Assembly (NCBI GenBank): GCA_029851415.1
Contig: CM056742.1
Span: 144,403,121-144,467,120 of the forward strand
Origin: Eretmocerus hayati
Lineage: Eukaryota > Arthropoda > Insecta > Hymenoptera > Aphelinidae
Direction: 5' to 3'
Length of the DNA stretch: 64,000 nt
Under the pieces are notes generated by a model. It was not told the origin of the DNA, made no database searches, and saw only the letters and a list, made by a program, of their open reading frames with translations. Positions within the stretch are counted from its first letter, which is position 1, and the number at the start of each line of letters is the position of its first letter. This document shows, piece by piece, positions 25,870 to 38,357 of the stretch. Position numbers and translations under genes: made by a program.

Positions 25870-26145
25870 CAAAGGGGACCCACGACGTTCGGGTCACCAA
25901 TCACCCTCAAATTTTTTTATAGTTTGGTAGATACTACCTAGAATATGAAGAATCCAGAGTAACTCCGTCAAATGGGCCCTCTGTCCGAAGTCACAGCCTA
26001 TGACATTAGCATTGCCCATATAGGCCCATGTTAAAAAAAGATATATATAGATATACTAGCAATGCTGACGTTTCTGGCTGTAGCTCAGAACAGAAGGCCC
26101 ATTTGACGGAGTTACTCTGGATTCTTCATATACCGGGTGGTCCAA
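25870..26145. mobile_element. Foldback element, family F copy 3 (divergent arms)
   Basis: The core (tagcattgcccatatagg, agatatactagcaatg) matches copies 1 and 2. The arms differ: gaagaatccagagtaactcc pairs with ggagttactctggattcttc, and tcaaatgggccc with gggcccatttga. Same core with different arms suggests a subfamily. Confidence 0.72.
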
Positions 26146-26995
26146 ACCTGTAAAAAAAGATTTGGACAAGATTGATGATCCGATCACCTAGTTCTCTCCT
26201 TGTAAGGAAAAGCATTATGATTGCGTTCAAATTCTATGGCTTGAGATGGGGGTTTCCGGAGAACACGGAAATTACAATCCCAGACCTTTTCCTTTCATAC
26301 TTCTTGTGTTGCCGAACAAAACTCATGAATCTTGGAAAATCCGCTTTACTTGCTCATTCATGGGTGGATTTCCTAGTTTTTGTAGCTTAACAAAACGCAG
26401 GAACTCAACATTCGTTTTCGAAGATAGCTTAATTATCACACATGGGTGACTATCCTGATTCACTATCAAGTATTTTACGCAATCCTTGAACCCAGTACAA
26501 TCTCCTGCAGTTAATGAACTTTTTGATTCTGACGGTTGCTATATAATATCACCAGAGTTCATGAGCCTGATATCGCACAATTTCTCTTGTAACTTATATG
26601 CAAATGGTAAATCATTCGAATTTCATATTTTCACTGTGAGTTTTTTTAAAAATTCATTCATGTATTTGTTGTAAATATTATGCTTGCGCAATGCTGCAAT
26701 TTATCCGGTCATGCAGCGGGATTAAATCCATGAGACGCTTCATTAAATTTCCTTCAAAACCGTGAATTGTCATCAACTCAGTTACAATTCTTCGCATAGA
26801 AAATTGTGTAAAATTATGACGAATCTATCTACCTAAAGTCAAAAGCCAGAATAGTCTACTTGGATAATGTAACGGAGATTGAGGATGATCGAATGAGTAT
26901 TGATATTTAATCAGTCGAATTATCTCACGACGGTGAATTTATAAAATAATCAAAAGCTGAAACATCTGCCGAACGTCACGATACGACCAAGAAGT
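26146..26995. other. Upstream region of the active protease gene, no gene seen
   Basis: AT-rich, with short frames only (up to 72 codons). I see no repeat matching the families listed. Confidence 0.4.
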
Positions 26996-27000
26996 AACGG

Positions 27001-27012
27001 AATATAAATAGA
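27001..27012 (+). promoter_or_regulatory. TATA box of the active protease gene
   Basis: aatataaatag lies about 35-45 bases before an initiator-like atcagaact (about 27045) and about 85 bases before the start codon at 27090. The layout matches the paralogue's promoter. Confidence 0.45.
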
Positions 27013-27089
27013 GACTCATGATAATTTTTCTTTGAATGATTACCATCAGAACTTTCGATTAGTATTCAAGTAATCGCTTCATTTTACAA

Positions 27090-29315
27090 ATGTTCAGGAT
27101 AGGGACAAGTTTCTTATTGTGTAGCTTACTATGCATCATTTTCCCTCGAACAGGTAAGAAAATTATGATGTTTCATATGACAGATGTCGATCGTTCAATG
27201 AACTTGTGAATCTTCGAAAACTTTTGAGTCTTCATTGAAGAATGAAGTGAGAAAACGTTAGCAAGATAGTCTATAGAGATTCTATTCTGTCCACAAAATC
27301 ATTTGCCGAGAAGGTACTGCACGAAATAGTTCTCTGCAAAAATCCAAGAAACCGCGCGTAATTACAAATAGTTGAGTATAACGAATTTTGGTATGTTCTG
27401 TTCAGAAGTATGAATTATTCAACACAGATGGATAAAAAATGAAGATGCGTCTGCACTTTGATTCAAGAAATTTTAAAATCTATTCGTAAATTTTAGACAA
27501 AATTCATTGCCAGTAACGGTTAAAAAATTCTTGACAGATATTCTGAAAATTATTTCTAAAAATGAGTAGCAGAAAATTCAGGCAAAGAGAGTTTGTTGTC
27601 ACCTTACTTGCATTAAAATATCTCAGAGGAACTAATAATAATCTCTCATTTTTGTTCAGTTCAAGGGATATTAGGTGGAGAAGAAGCATATCACGGACAA
27701 TACTCGTTTACCGTCGTTTTGAAAAGAGATGGCCAGTATTATTGCAGTGGTGGGATAATCGGTGAACATTACATAGTCACAGCCGCACATTGCATTGTTA
27801 ATGATGGCAACGAGGAATTTAAGAATCTACCTCTACAGGTTATCGCTGGAACCAACAATTTCAAAATCTCTTTTCTCGAAGGAACAGTAGTGGCTGACGT
27901 CGAAAGATATTTTATCCCGGCAGAATTCTTTGAGACTAAACCTCTTGCTGAGAGAACGGGAGATATTGCTGTTCTCAAGGTATGTTTGTAATTTTTTTTG
28001 TCATTTTATGAATTCGATACTGTTGTGTCATAGTATGAGCCCATCATGATCAATACGTCTGCCATTGGTTGAGATGATAATATTTGTAGAAATTTTTTGA
28101 CCGGTTTTCGAAAATATTCCACTGCGTTTGTACAATGATCGAAGAGAAAACCGCAAAATGTATCAGAAAAAGTCATGTGGAACCAAACTTTGTGAATTGC
28201 GTTCTTTTTGCGAATTCTCATTAGTTTTTCACTTTCTAGAAAAATTTGTCATGAATTTTTTGATCATTCACAATAGTATACTATGATACAAGGGCGCAAA
28301 CGATGGTTTTCGCACGTCCAGTCACTTTTTTAGGCCCGAGCCGTAGACGAGGGTCTAAGTAGTCACGAGAAAGCGGAAACCGTTGCGCCCGAGTATCATA
28401 CTGTTTTTTGATCTTCTGTGAGCAAATGAAAAGCGACAAACAGTGTGCAAATGATTCATTTGCGTACAGACGATCAAAATATAAATTAAAGGTAACTTGT
28501 TTTTTTATGCGATCCTGTCTTTACTATTCTGCGTGGTTACCATATCTTCATTTATAAATACGAGAGATGATTTACAAATTCTGTCCAGTGCTCTTCTCAA
28601 CTTCATTTATATAAATCACCAGATTAATTCAACCAAAAGAACTACTCATTTTCTTTGCAGCTGAAGCAAAGGTTAAACTTGAAGAGGACAAATATGTTCC
28701 TTGAAAGGCTATTTCTATCGGAGCACAAATCGTACGTTGGACAGACAGCATTGCTCACAGGGTTTGGATGGGATTCATTGAAGTACCAGATCAAACCCTG
28801 GTCAAACAAAGCAGTAAAATTGGGAGGTTCTTCTGGAAAATTACGAGCAGTTGAGACAACTGTTCTACCCCCTTTGGACTGCATCGTAGGAGATCGAAAA
28901 AGAGTTCACAGCATTCGGCATATGTGCGCTCGTGTGAAACAACAGAAACCTACCGAACCCAGAGGTTTCTGTTATGTAAGTAATCAAATTTTTCGGTTGG
29001 TTTGCTCTACGACCATGGAATTAATGAATTCCAGTACCATTTTATTAAAAAATTGCGGCTGGCACACGTTTGATGAAAGATTATCGTTTTGATTAGGGTG
29101 ACAGTGGAGCACCCTTGATCCATGGAGACGATCTGCTTATTGGAGTTGCATCCTTGGGGAACAAAAGATGTAACGAGACTCAAACACCCGGAGTCTATAC
29201 GAGAGTATCGTACTACGTGGAATTCATTCAGAAGGTGATGAGGGATGACGTCGAAAATGATATTCTCGATGACATCCATACAGCGACTCTGCCCACAACG
29301 AGTTGGGCGTGGTAA
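27090..29315 (+). CDS. Secreted chymotrypsin-like serine protease, intact triad
   Basis: Exons 27090-27153, 27660-27979, 28661-28975 and 29097-29315 encode 305 residues. Exon 1 is a signal peptide (FLLCSLLCIIF) in phase 1. The activation site is GILGGEEA, near residues 24-31. Catalytic His65 (TAAHC), Asp123 (GDIAVLK) and Ser236 (GDSGAPL) are all present with the conserved cysteines. By position, residue 189 of chymotrypsin numbering is Gly (GFCYGDSG), so it is not trypsin-like; chymotrypsin- or elastase-type specificity is more likely, but the substrate is unknown. GDSGAPL replaces the usual GDSGGPL. It shares intron phases and a 315-base exon 3 with the inactive homologue 8 kb upstream, which shows an old tandem duplication. 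An acidic C-terminal tail follows the fold. Intron 2 holds a mobile hairpin (28283-28400). Confidence 0.9.
28283..28400. repeat. Hairpin element, GGGCGCAA family copy 2
   Basis: TATGATACAAGGGCGCAAACG on the left pairs with CGTTGCGCCCGAGTATCATA on the right, with ggttttcgc / gcggaaacc inside. It is 118 bases long, close to copy 1 (117 bases), and lies inside intron 2 of the active protease. Confidence 0.72.
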
Positions 29316-29529
29316 TCAAGTTTATTCGATAGTTTACGTTTATAACAATATTGTACATAGGGTTCGTTGCACTTATATTTATTGATAAACGCTTACTGTC
29401 ATTCAGTGCTAGTCATGTAAATATTAAGTACTGTATCATAACAGAGTATTGAGACATTGTAGGCTTATTCTAATATATGAGTCAGAATTATCCCGTTATT
29501 GATCTAATTTTGAGAAGAAAGTCGGTCTT

Positions 29530-29655
29530 TCTCGATGATTACAGTTTTAATCGGTTGGATGTGTCATAAAAAATAGTAAAAATCCCGGAAAATCTCGATG
29601 ATTACAGTTTTAATCGGTTGGATGTGTCATAAAAAATAGTAAAAATCCCGGAAAA
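29530..29655. repeat. 63-bp direct tandem duplication
   Basis: Two consecutive, essentially identical 63-base units start tctcgatgattacagtttta. They lie downstream of the protease stop codon, possibly in or near its 3' UTR. They look recent. Confidence 0.85.
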
Positions 29656-29659
29656 ATTT

Positions 29660-32600
29660 CACCTTGTTACAGATGGAAATTATTTGGAAATTCTTCTCAA
29701 GATGATCCCAATAAATTATTGAGTTTGTGGTATTTTTGTGTTACCTCAAATGCGGAATAAAATCGCTTCAGGTCGTAAAACTTATATTAGGCTCTTATTC
29801 TCATATGCATGACTAAAATGATGAATTACTGGATAACGCATGTGCTTGGTTCCGAAATTTTGCATAAATAAAAAGTAGGTAAATAGAACCAGACACAGAT
29901 TTCTTTGAATTATGCCTCGATTAATCGAGTTTATCATGGCTCCTGATCACTTACCTCCTATAAATTGGAAAGAGGTTGACGAAACTCAAATTTTGTTTGA
30001 GAATTGAGGAATCGGCTATTGGAAGCAATGGCTGAGCGAATTGCCTGGTATATAAATTTTACACCGTCGATTCTCACAGTAGTTCCTTTTGAAAACAATT
30101 TTTGTGTCTTGGAATAACTTAAGAACGAAAGCGGGATGCTCATGCACATAAAATAAATTCCTTCACTTGAAAGAAAGCAGAGGTTTATCGTGTCAGCAAA
30201 ATTTCATCAAAGAGATTGCGATTTATCAATCACCCAGAAAAGAAATTGAAGCACTCCTATCCAGTCATCTTTTTCCGATTTGGATTCCAATATTGCATTT
30301 TCAAAGTAATCTAAAAGTGGGAGGGGTGCAACCTAATCAAGAGGCATTTATGAGAGTTCCACGCCTCCGCGACACGAAAGTTCATCACGGTCGCAAATCT
30401 CAGATATAATAGAGAGAAACGAGATGAGAATGCGTAATACGAAAATAAAGCCACGAATGCGTTAATAAGACGTCTCAAAATTGTAGTTTGGCTCACGACG
30501 GACGTTAGATAATCGGCTGCAACAGAATGCAGTTAGTATAGGTATATCACAGTACAGAAGGACGGAAGCAGCGGAGACGTCGTCGCCCCGCGCGCGCGAC
30601 TCTAATAATATGGATTTTGCACAACGGCGGGTGGGCGTGGGCGCAAAATTTTAGTTGCGACCACCTCGTCAAATGTAAGTGTATGGGTTTAGAATGAGAT
30701 TATTGAACATATGGAGTTCGCCACTTATGAGTTTGCGCATTGACCAAATAAATTGTGTGAAAATATTTTAGAAAGGGTACTTGAATTATGGATACGAGTG
30801 ACCTCGAAGAAATGCGAGCCAGACGGTATGATGTCTGAAAGCCACGAAGACGCTAACTTCTATGATGATTTGAGGAAACAACGTCACCTTCAGTCGGTAT
30901 ATGCATAATGAAATAAGCTTCATCCAAAAGTTACCTTGTCTCTTGTTATTATTTATCATCCGACACAAAATTCTGAGTCTGAGACTCAAAGTTGGCCAGA
31001 TGTTACTGAGTTTTTATCAATTACCTCCAAGGTACCATAATTTTGTGATCAATTACAGAGATGTTTACAAAATTTATCATCAGCGGCAAGTAGCCATGTT
31101 CATAGAAGAGACAGAATTCATTCAACGTTATTGAAAAGGCATTTTTTTACATAAAGAGTTATACACAGCAAAAAATTTTCCATATGGGATGCTGAACATG
31201 CAAAATTCTAATGATCTCGCAATACAAAACCTAAGAAAAATATTTTATTAGTACATGATAGGATATGATGACATTTTTAACTTAGGATAACATTTTTTGC
31301 AAATTCGGAATTTCTCTCCTGGATTTTTTGTAATTACTCACAAAGTATAACAATATTTGAAAACAAGATTTATAAAAATGAGGAACTGCTGTTAAAACCA
31401 CACAAGTTCCGCAGAAGCGCATCCAAAGTATTGCCAAAGTACTACGTAGGTATCGTTGAAGTACCGCAGAAGTACTGCAGGAGTATTGATCAGAACCAAG
31501 TGAATAGACTCAATCAAGGAAAGACTTTTGCTTCAGAGATTTAATCAGAATATATTACGGATTATGATTACAATGGTGCGAGTGCTGACGCGGAGCACTT
31601 AGACGATACTTGATCGGTGGCTCAGCGAATTTTCTTGTGATTGATTTCCAATGTACCATTATTTGCTCTAATTTGATAAAAATTATGATGTGAAAAATTG
31701 ACATGAGAGATATCCATCGAATCAGAAATTTTATCACACGATTAGGTCGACAAATACCTTTTGCGTGGCTCTAATTTTTAGAGAATCACGTAGTACTATA
31801 TACAAAGAAAGTTGAATTCAGACTTTTACAACTCCTTTCATGGTATGCAGATGCCCAACAGAATCATGTACATCGGAGTTTGATAAGAAAAAATTATTCA
31901 AGCCTGCAGAGATTTTGTCTGCCGCGGGCGGCGCGCGCTCACGGCGCGCTGTACCAGTGCTGACTATCCACGAGGGCAGCCAGTAGTAACAGTCGGGGAA
32001 TGATAAGACGCGCTGTCCGAGACACAATATTTTAAAGAACTCACATCCCTTCCACTACTTACACTACTCTGAAGAGCAAATTTACTCGTGAAGAAATGAA
32101 ATGAAGGGATTCTGAACAAATGATTAAGCGTGGTTTTCAGGCATTGATCGGCTTTCTATAGAGACGGTATCCATGCATGAAAATGATTTCAAAAGTGATC
32201 TCACTGCAGACGGAAGTTTCTCGTGTTGCATATACCTAGGAATGAGTGATGCCTTCATTCTCCCATACTATCATTGTTCAATAAAAGTGTATTGGATCCG
32301 ACATAAATTTGATAAGGCTATGCACCTCTAGCAAAATGAAATGGGTTTGTGAGACAAGTGTCTGTATTCGCATTACCAGTCTTGCACAAAGATTCTCTTC
32401 TTGAAGTTATTCATTCCATTTTTGAGAGTTTTACTATTGACTGGCTATGTACACTAGTTTGGGCTGTTCACGTCGACGATTTGTCATTCAAGTTTGCAGC
32501 ACCTGAGCGACAAAAGCCGTTTCGACTTCAGCGACGGTCAGTTCTTCGACTCGAGCGTCTTAAACGGCATATGGAGACACATGTCGTCTTTGAGACGCTT

Positions 32601-34467
32601 TTCGGCAATTTTTAGACGCCAGAGCAAGCCACAGTAATGACATAATCTGTCCATAAATAAATACGAAGCAAGGAATTTTGAGTGGAATTTTCATTTTGTT
32701 CTATGCTCAACGAGCCGTTCACATCAAACTACGACTCTTGATGAATTTTTTTACCCATTTTGTAGGGATACTATCGTAAGACAATCAAAAGTTTCGGAGA
32801 AAATTCTGTAATCAAGTCGTCCAGTGAAATTCGGCAACGGGATCCTCGTAACATAACACAACCTCTTAAATTGCAATTCAAATCTATTCTCGTACATTTT
32901 GAAAACCAGTGAAAGAGATGAGCCTCAATTACCTCGACAAGAGACTGTCTTCGCAACGCTCGGTTGGCTTTTAAACTACAGCAGGGCCCAATCGTCCTAT
33001 ACTCATCAGTAATCCACGATTCATCCACAGTCTCCGATGCTCGTTACGCACGATAAAGCTCACTTGACACGGCACACGAAATGTCAGACAAACGTATCTG
33101 TCCCGTTTGTTTCAAAATAAGTATCCCAATGGAAGTGATGCGTTAACACGTGGGGTAAATTGCTTATACCGATTGAGACCATTTTCGAAAGGCTTGATTT
33201 TGTATAGTAAAAGCAATTCTCTGTATTCAATGAGTCTAGGCGACGAAATACTCTTGACGTTCAGTGCCTACATTATCCAAGTGAGATAGTCATTTTGGCA
33301 AAATCCCACGGCCGGAAGAATTACCCCTTGTCCGTTGTTCGTCAATTTTCACTACAAAATTACTCGTACTAATTGGACCGAGTAGATGAATGCACTCACT
33401 TGTTCTATCATCTCCCTTTTCTGATTCAACTTTCCTTATTCGAATCACACAGAATGTAGTACCTCTGTGTAAACGATCGATTCAATTCAAATGGTTTGTC
33501 GTCTAAAATTTCAAAACTCACACCAAGCGATTATTTGGCTCAGTTATCACAGAATTGATTCACAAGAATTAATTTTCCACGGTTATGATACATGTGACAG
33601 GCATTTCAAAAGCATGTCTACTGCATTGAGAAAATGGAAAATACATGTATATTCGTGAAGAATAAGGCCTCCGGCACGTTCGAAGCACCGGATATAATCC
33701 CTCGTTAACTGGCTTAGATGGTGATGAGTATATTGTCGTTCACGCATGGTAAAATTTCTCAATATACATACTGTGACAGTATAGTTAACTGCATTATGTC
33801 AAGCCATAAATCAATGAGCATCATAACTTTTTTCATCGCCAAAGATTGTTGCAAGTATAAAGACGAAGAGATATGGCATCATTTGCGTGATCATTAAGAT
33901 GATTTATAATATGAAAATTGGATTTACGCTGAGTTAGATCCAAGCTACGTTTTATAATACACTAACATCAGAGTCGGCTCTGATGCATTATGACTATTTT
34001 AGCCGAGTTAAATATGAGTGACACAAATAGTTTTTGTCGCCGAGACATTATATATTTAAACGCACCTTGAAACCCACCGCTCTGCTGCCACTTCTCAGAC
34101 ACACCCGACTTTTGTTCAAAAATGTAATTGCTTGCTTCTGTCCACCACCACCGATTCACTTCCCTCAAGCTTTTTGTAAGACTCTCGTGTGCTGTGTAAA
34201 TAAACAGTCAAATTATAGCTGCTTCACGCGCATCTACTGTCTGAAAATGTGACAAAATGTCTATGATAATTTTTTCTTGGTCATTATGAGTCATAGTGCC
34301 CCAGTGTGATAATTTCTTCTTCAAAATTGGACTGGTATAACTACTTTTGTTGTAGGAGACACTGATGGTGGAAGCCACAATCAATTTAATTAGACATCAA
34401 ATTTTAATTCCATTTGAAAACGACACATGAAAAAATGTGGTGTCTCTGATCAACTGAAAATGATCTT
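29660..34467. other. Long gene-poor stretch
   Basis: Short frames only (all under 90 codons), without domain signal or matching splice borders. Small CpG-rich islets occur near 30560-30605 (cgccccgcgcgcgcg) and 31920-31955 (gccgcgggcggcgcgcgc). An imprecise aagtactgcag repeat lies at 31395-31490. Any gene here is beyond what I can support. Confidence 0.4.
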
Positions 34468-35261
34468 GAAAATTTTCGTACAGCTTCTTCGGGCCCTGAT
34501 CAGGCAAAATCCGGAATTATCAAGCTGTCCTGATTATCTCAAAAAGCAATTTTTTTGACTTTTCTAAATTACGATTTCTTATGCGAAATTGCACGATCTT
34601 TGCGATGAAACTAGTCCAAAGTTGTTTTTTTGCTGCTTCGTGCGTTTCCTGGTCAATTTCTTAATTTTTCATTCTCTGACTGATTAAAAAACAGCGATTT
34701 CTGCGCATGCGCGTACTTTGCGAATTCTAAAGAGGTTATCATCGAAAACTGAAAAAACTTCCTTCGGTACGACCACTTGCAAAAGTCTCTTTCATTAAAA
34801 AAGAGGGATGGCCGGAGCGAGATGACCTATCTATCCAGAACTAAAGACTTGAGCTCTTCTCTTGCATCCATGCTGTTGGTGGTGTTAATCTTGATGTCTC
34901 AAGAACCGTGTATTTCCAGTCCCATTCGACGAATTTGAACTCGGCAAGTAGTCATTTTAAAGAAAGTTCCCTCAGCTTTCGATCAAGATTAGGTACTTTG
35001 AAGTCCGTACAACTACGCACATGCACAGAACTCGCTGTTTCCTGAGTGGTCAGAGAATCAACAATCAGGAAATTGACCAGAAAATGTATAAAACAGCAAC
35101 AAAACAACTTCGGAATACTTTCATCGCAAGAATACTGCAATTTTGCATAGGAAATCATACTTTTGAAAAATTAGAAAAAATTCTTCCTGAGATGATCAGG
35201 ATAGCCTGATATTTCCAGATATTCCCTGTTCAGGGCCTGAAGAAGCTGTACGAAAATTTTC
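34468..35261. mobile_element. 0.8-kb foldback element
   Basis: The left end gaaaattttcgtacagcttc pairs with the right end gaagctgtacgaaaattttc. Further pairs (gggccctgatcagg / ccctgttcagggcc, tggtcaatttc / gaaattgacca, ttctctgac / gtcagagaa) show arms of about 250 bases around a 290-base centre. Non-coding, and a MITE or foldback type. Confidence 0.78.
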
Positions 35262-37586
35262 TACGTCACTTTGCATTGGTCTTTTCTAAGATCTTTCGAA
35301 TGGCGCAAACCGCATTGCATTATCTTGAGCCCAACTCGAGATAGATCCAATTTAGTGGAAAAAGATCATGATTTTTATGATCTGGTAGAATCAAAAAGCA
35401 ACACAGAAATTACTCTGCAAACTCCACCAAAATTTTTTCGGGACCTGCTAGAAGGTGAAAACATATTATTGGCCATAGAATCGAATGATAACCATGAGAG
35501 ACCGATCAGAGACATCACCGGTTTTCATTATCATAACATATCAAAATAATTTTCTAAAAAAACTCCATCTAGATAGACAGGTCGTGTCGTAAATTTCTTA
35601 GTCGTGTACTGAGTTTCTCGTGTTGAAAACAGGCACGAATCGATACATTTTTGGCAATTGATTCTCATGAGAAACTTGTTCGGAAACATGGACTCAACGT
35701 AAAGAGAAAAAAGACGGTCGATGAAAAAGATCTGATAAATTGTTACACCGTTGAATTCTCGACAACCTAGACACGCGCATGTTATTCTTCGTAGGCTACA
35801 ATGGCTCTGACGTCTTACACGTGTCAGCAGTTTGTATGTGAGCTTGTGAAACACTGACATTTTGCTTCTGTTTCGTTGATCATTGTATGTTCTGATTTTG
35901 GTGAGGGATACTGAAACTGAATTTGTTGCATATTTTCTAAAAAATTGAAATAGTTACGAGTAGAACACAGCTGGTCTGAAAGCCTTGAAAGTCGAAAGTC
36001 GATGAAATGAGAACATTCTGTTGAGTTTGATTCCAGGCGTCTCTATGTTCATTTTCTAACAAGAGTCAAAAAAATCAGTCGGTGGATTTCGAAATAAAGT
36101 TGATTTTTCAATTTCTCTATTGTAAAGGCATGTGTAAAAATTCGGCTCTTCCACGGTTTTCCGTCTTTTTCATGATTTTGCCGTGAATATCGGTAGGGAT
36201 GACTTGTATCGAAAAGTTTCCAGCACAGTACTTTGGAGAATCCTTGAAGATGTATGAATTAATGAACTAAATTTGATATATATATGATAGTTAGTATGCT
36301 CACATTCATCGGAGACCTGGATCCACCCCTGAAAATTGAAAAAACTTCAGGAAAAAGTGCAAGGAACTTTCAATCCAAATTTCTGCGATATTCCTCTTTC
36401 GCCTGAGAATCTCACAGCAGCTATTCCTCGTTTTTGAATAAATGAAAGCGTACTAACTGGGAGATCTCCAAAAAATCTTCTACAAAAACTACTCCTCAAA
36501 TTAATTTTACACTCATTCTACAATGGAAAAATGAAAAAATCGACTTCATTTCCAAATTCACCCATGGACATTTTTATCCTTGTTGGAAAATAATCGCGGA
36601 GCACTGAGAATAAAATATTGCCGTCGGAACAATACGACTTTATTGTTACGTGGTATTGCTGTCAGACCAATACTGGATTGTCACCACAGCAAAATGATTT
36701 TGTTATTGCACCAATTTGGCACGAATAACCTAAGAAAATCGTTGGATTATATTTGTCCCTTTGCGGTACTATTCCGTGCAAAAAATTGGTAGCTTTTGTA
36801 GCAAAATGAGCGTAATGTGACTGTTAATCCATTAAGTATCCGAGCATTCGAAATATACGCATTACATTTAACTATTCTGGATCTAATACCAGATCACGAA
36901 ACCGTTCTGATAGATTGATGCGATAACAAAATCGGTATTGTTCTGCAGCAAATACCATTTTGGTCGTACGACAATACGCATGGCCGTACGACCAAAATTT
37001 TTTACTCAGTGAGACACCCAGAATCAAACATTCTAAGAATTTTTTTATTCCTTGACATTCGACTTTCCGACCTTTCCGATACACCATGAGAAAGGACGGA
37101 ATAAAAAAATGTATACTTACGAATCATTGCTTTCTCCGCTGATTTCAGGTATCCAAAGGTACTTCGATGCTAAGATTTATGGGACTGCGAGCAATCGATT
37201 CATCTGAATATTGATATAACTGAGATAAATTTCACTTTAAGAACAGGCTTATTCAAATTCTTCCTATAGAAGTTAACATGTAGTAACCTAGATGATTTGG
37301 GAACTGGAACGAACCCTGTCAAAATCAATGTAAATTGACCAAACACACACTATCATTCCTCCGAGCAATTCGAATTTGTATTTTCAATAAAGTGTGAAGG
37401 TTTGCAAAAAATTTACAAAATTTGGGAGGTATATTGTATTCACAGAATTCTCCCAGAATCGACCTCAACTTTACCCGAGGCAAGGCTCAATACACTTGGA
37501 TCAATTCCTCTTGACAGATTCCTGACAACGTAAATTGTTACGATGGATTACTCGATGGATTACTATTGAGAATAATTTGTCAACAG
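35262..37586. other. Gene-poor spacer
   Basis: Frames up to 109 codons occur but have no domain-like content or supporting splice sites. A compact hairpin at 36957-36998 is listed separately. Confidence 0.4.
36957..36998. repeat. Perfect 14-bp hairpin
   Basis: ATTTTGGTCGTACG pairs exactly with CGTACGACCAAAAT across a 14-base loop. Nearby blocks at 36600-36740 (caataacaaaat-like and ccaatttggcac) may be older relatives. Confidence 0.6.
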
Positions 37587-37682
37587 GTATATATGGATCG
37601 AAAAAGATGAAAAAGGAGAATTCGTGGACTCCAACAGTAGGCCTACAACGTGGGGTGAAACGATGGCACCATCCCACCAAAG
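37587..37682 (+). CDS. Candidate isolated coding exon of an unidentified gene
   Basis: A 96-base open segment lies between a good acceptor (ttgtcaacag) and a strong donor (gtgagt). Entering in phase 2 it reads YIWIEKDEKGEF, VDSNSRPTTWGETM, APSHQ, which is protein-like in composition. Its length is a multiple of three, so it could be a cassette exon. No partner exon could be joined with confidence. It lies about 700 bases upstream of troponin C on the same strand. I do not recognise the family. Confidence 0.35.
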
Positions 37683-38357
37683 GTGAGTAGACATAGAACT
37701 AACTCTAAATCCAAGCAAACATCACGAGCAATAAATCACGTTTGGCGTGAAATCTCGTCAACCCGTGTGGTCCAAAATCTCTACTTCTATCTAATGCGAG
37801 AAAATTGTCTATCACCGACTAAAGAGCTTCCATATATAGTGTATCCCTCTTTAGTCAGTAAATTGGCCGACTCTACGATAATGCTCATTTGCGTCCATTT
37901 AATGAAGGCATAAAACGGATTCATGCGATATGCGCACAGGTGTCCGACTATACCACGTACACACCAATCGCAATGAGATAGCCATCTTTCGCTGGTTCAT
38001 GAATTTCCCGCGCCGCATTTAAGCAGGCAGGAAATTACTATATGAATATACGCGAGTTTCTACGATGATTATATATGAATATTTGTAGATGGATATAGTG
38101 AGATAGTTATGCGTGGTTAGAATATTCTACGTTTTGCTGGTTCACGAGGGGCTTTACCAACTTGCACTTACAGCATATTTCATTTTCCGAGATGGCATAT
38201 CTGTGCGCGCGCCCGCGTACCTAGTCTATTTTCGCCTATAAGCGCGAGTTTTCTAGCTGCTTTGGACCAACGATGAGGCTTGCACATCTTTATACGGGAC
38301 GCGGCAGAACGCGCCTCCTCAGGTGTCCACTAACCATCGCGCGAACCATCACTCAGA

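Noticed and set aside
38237..38242. TATA-like TATAAG upstream of troponin C
   Set aside because: A start near 38268 would put an out-of-frame ATG (38273) ahead of the real start, overlapping it, so this promoter call is doubtful.
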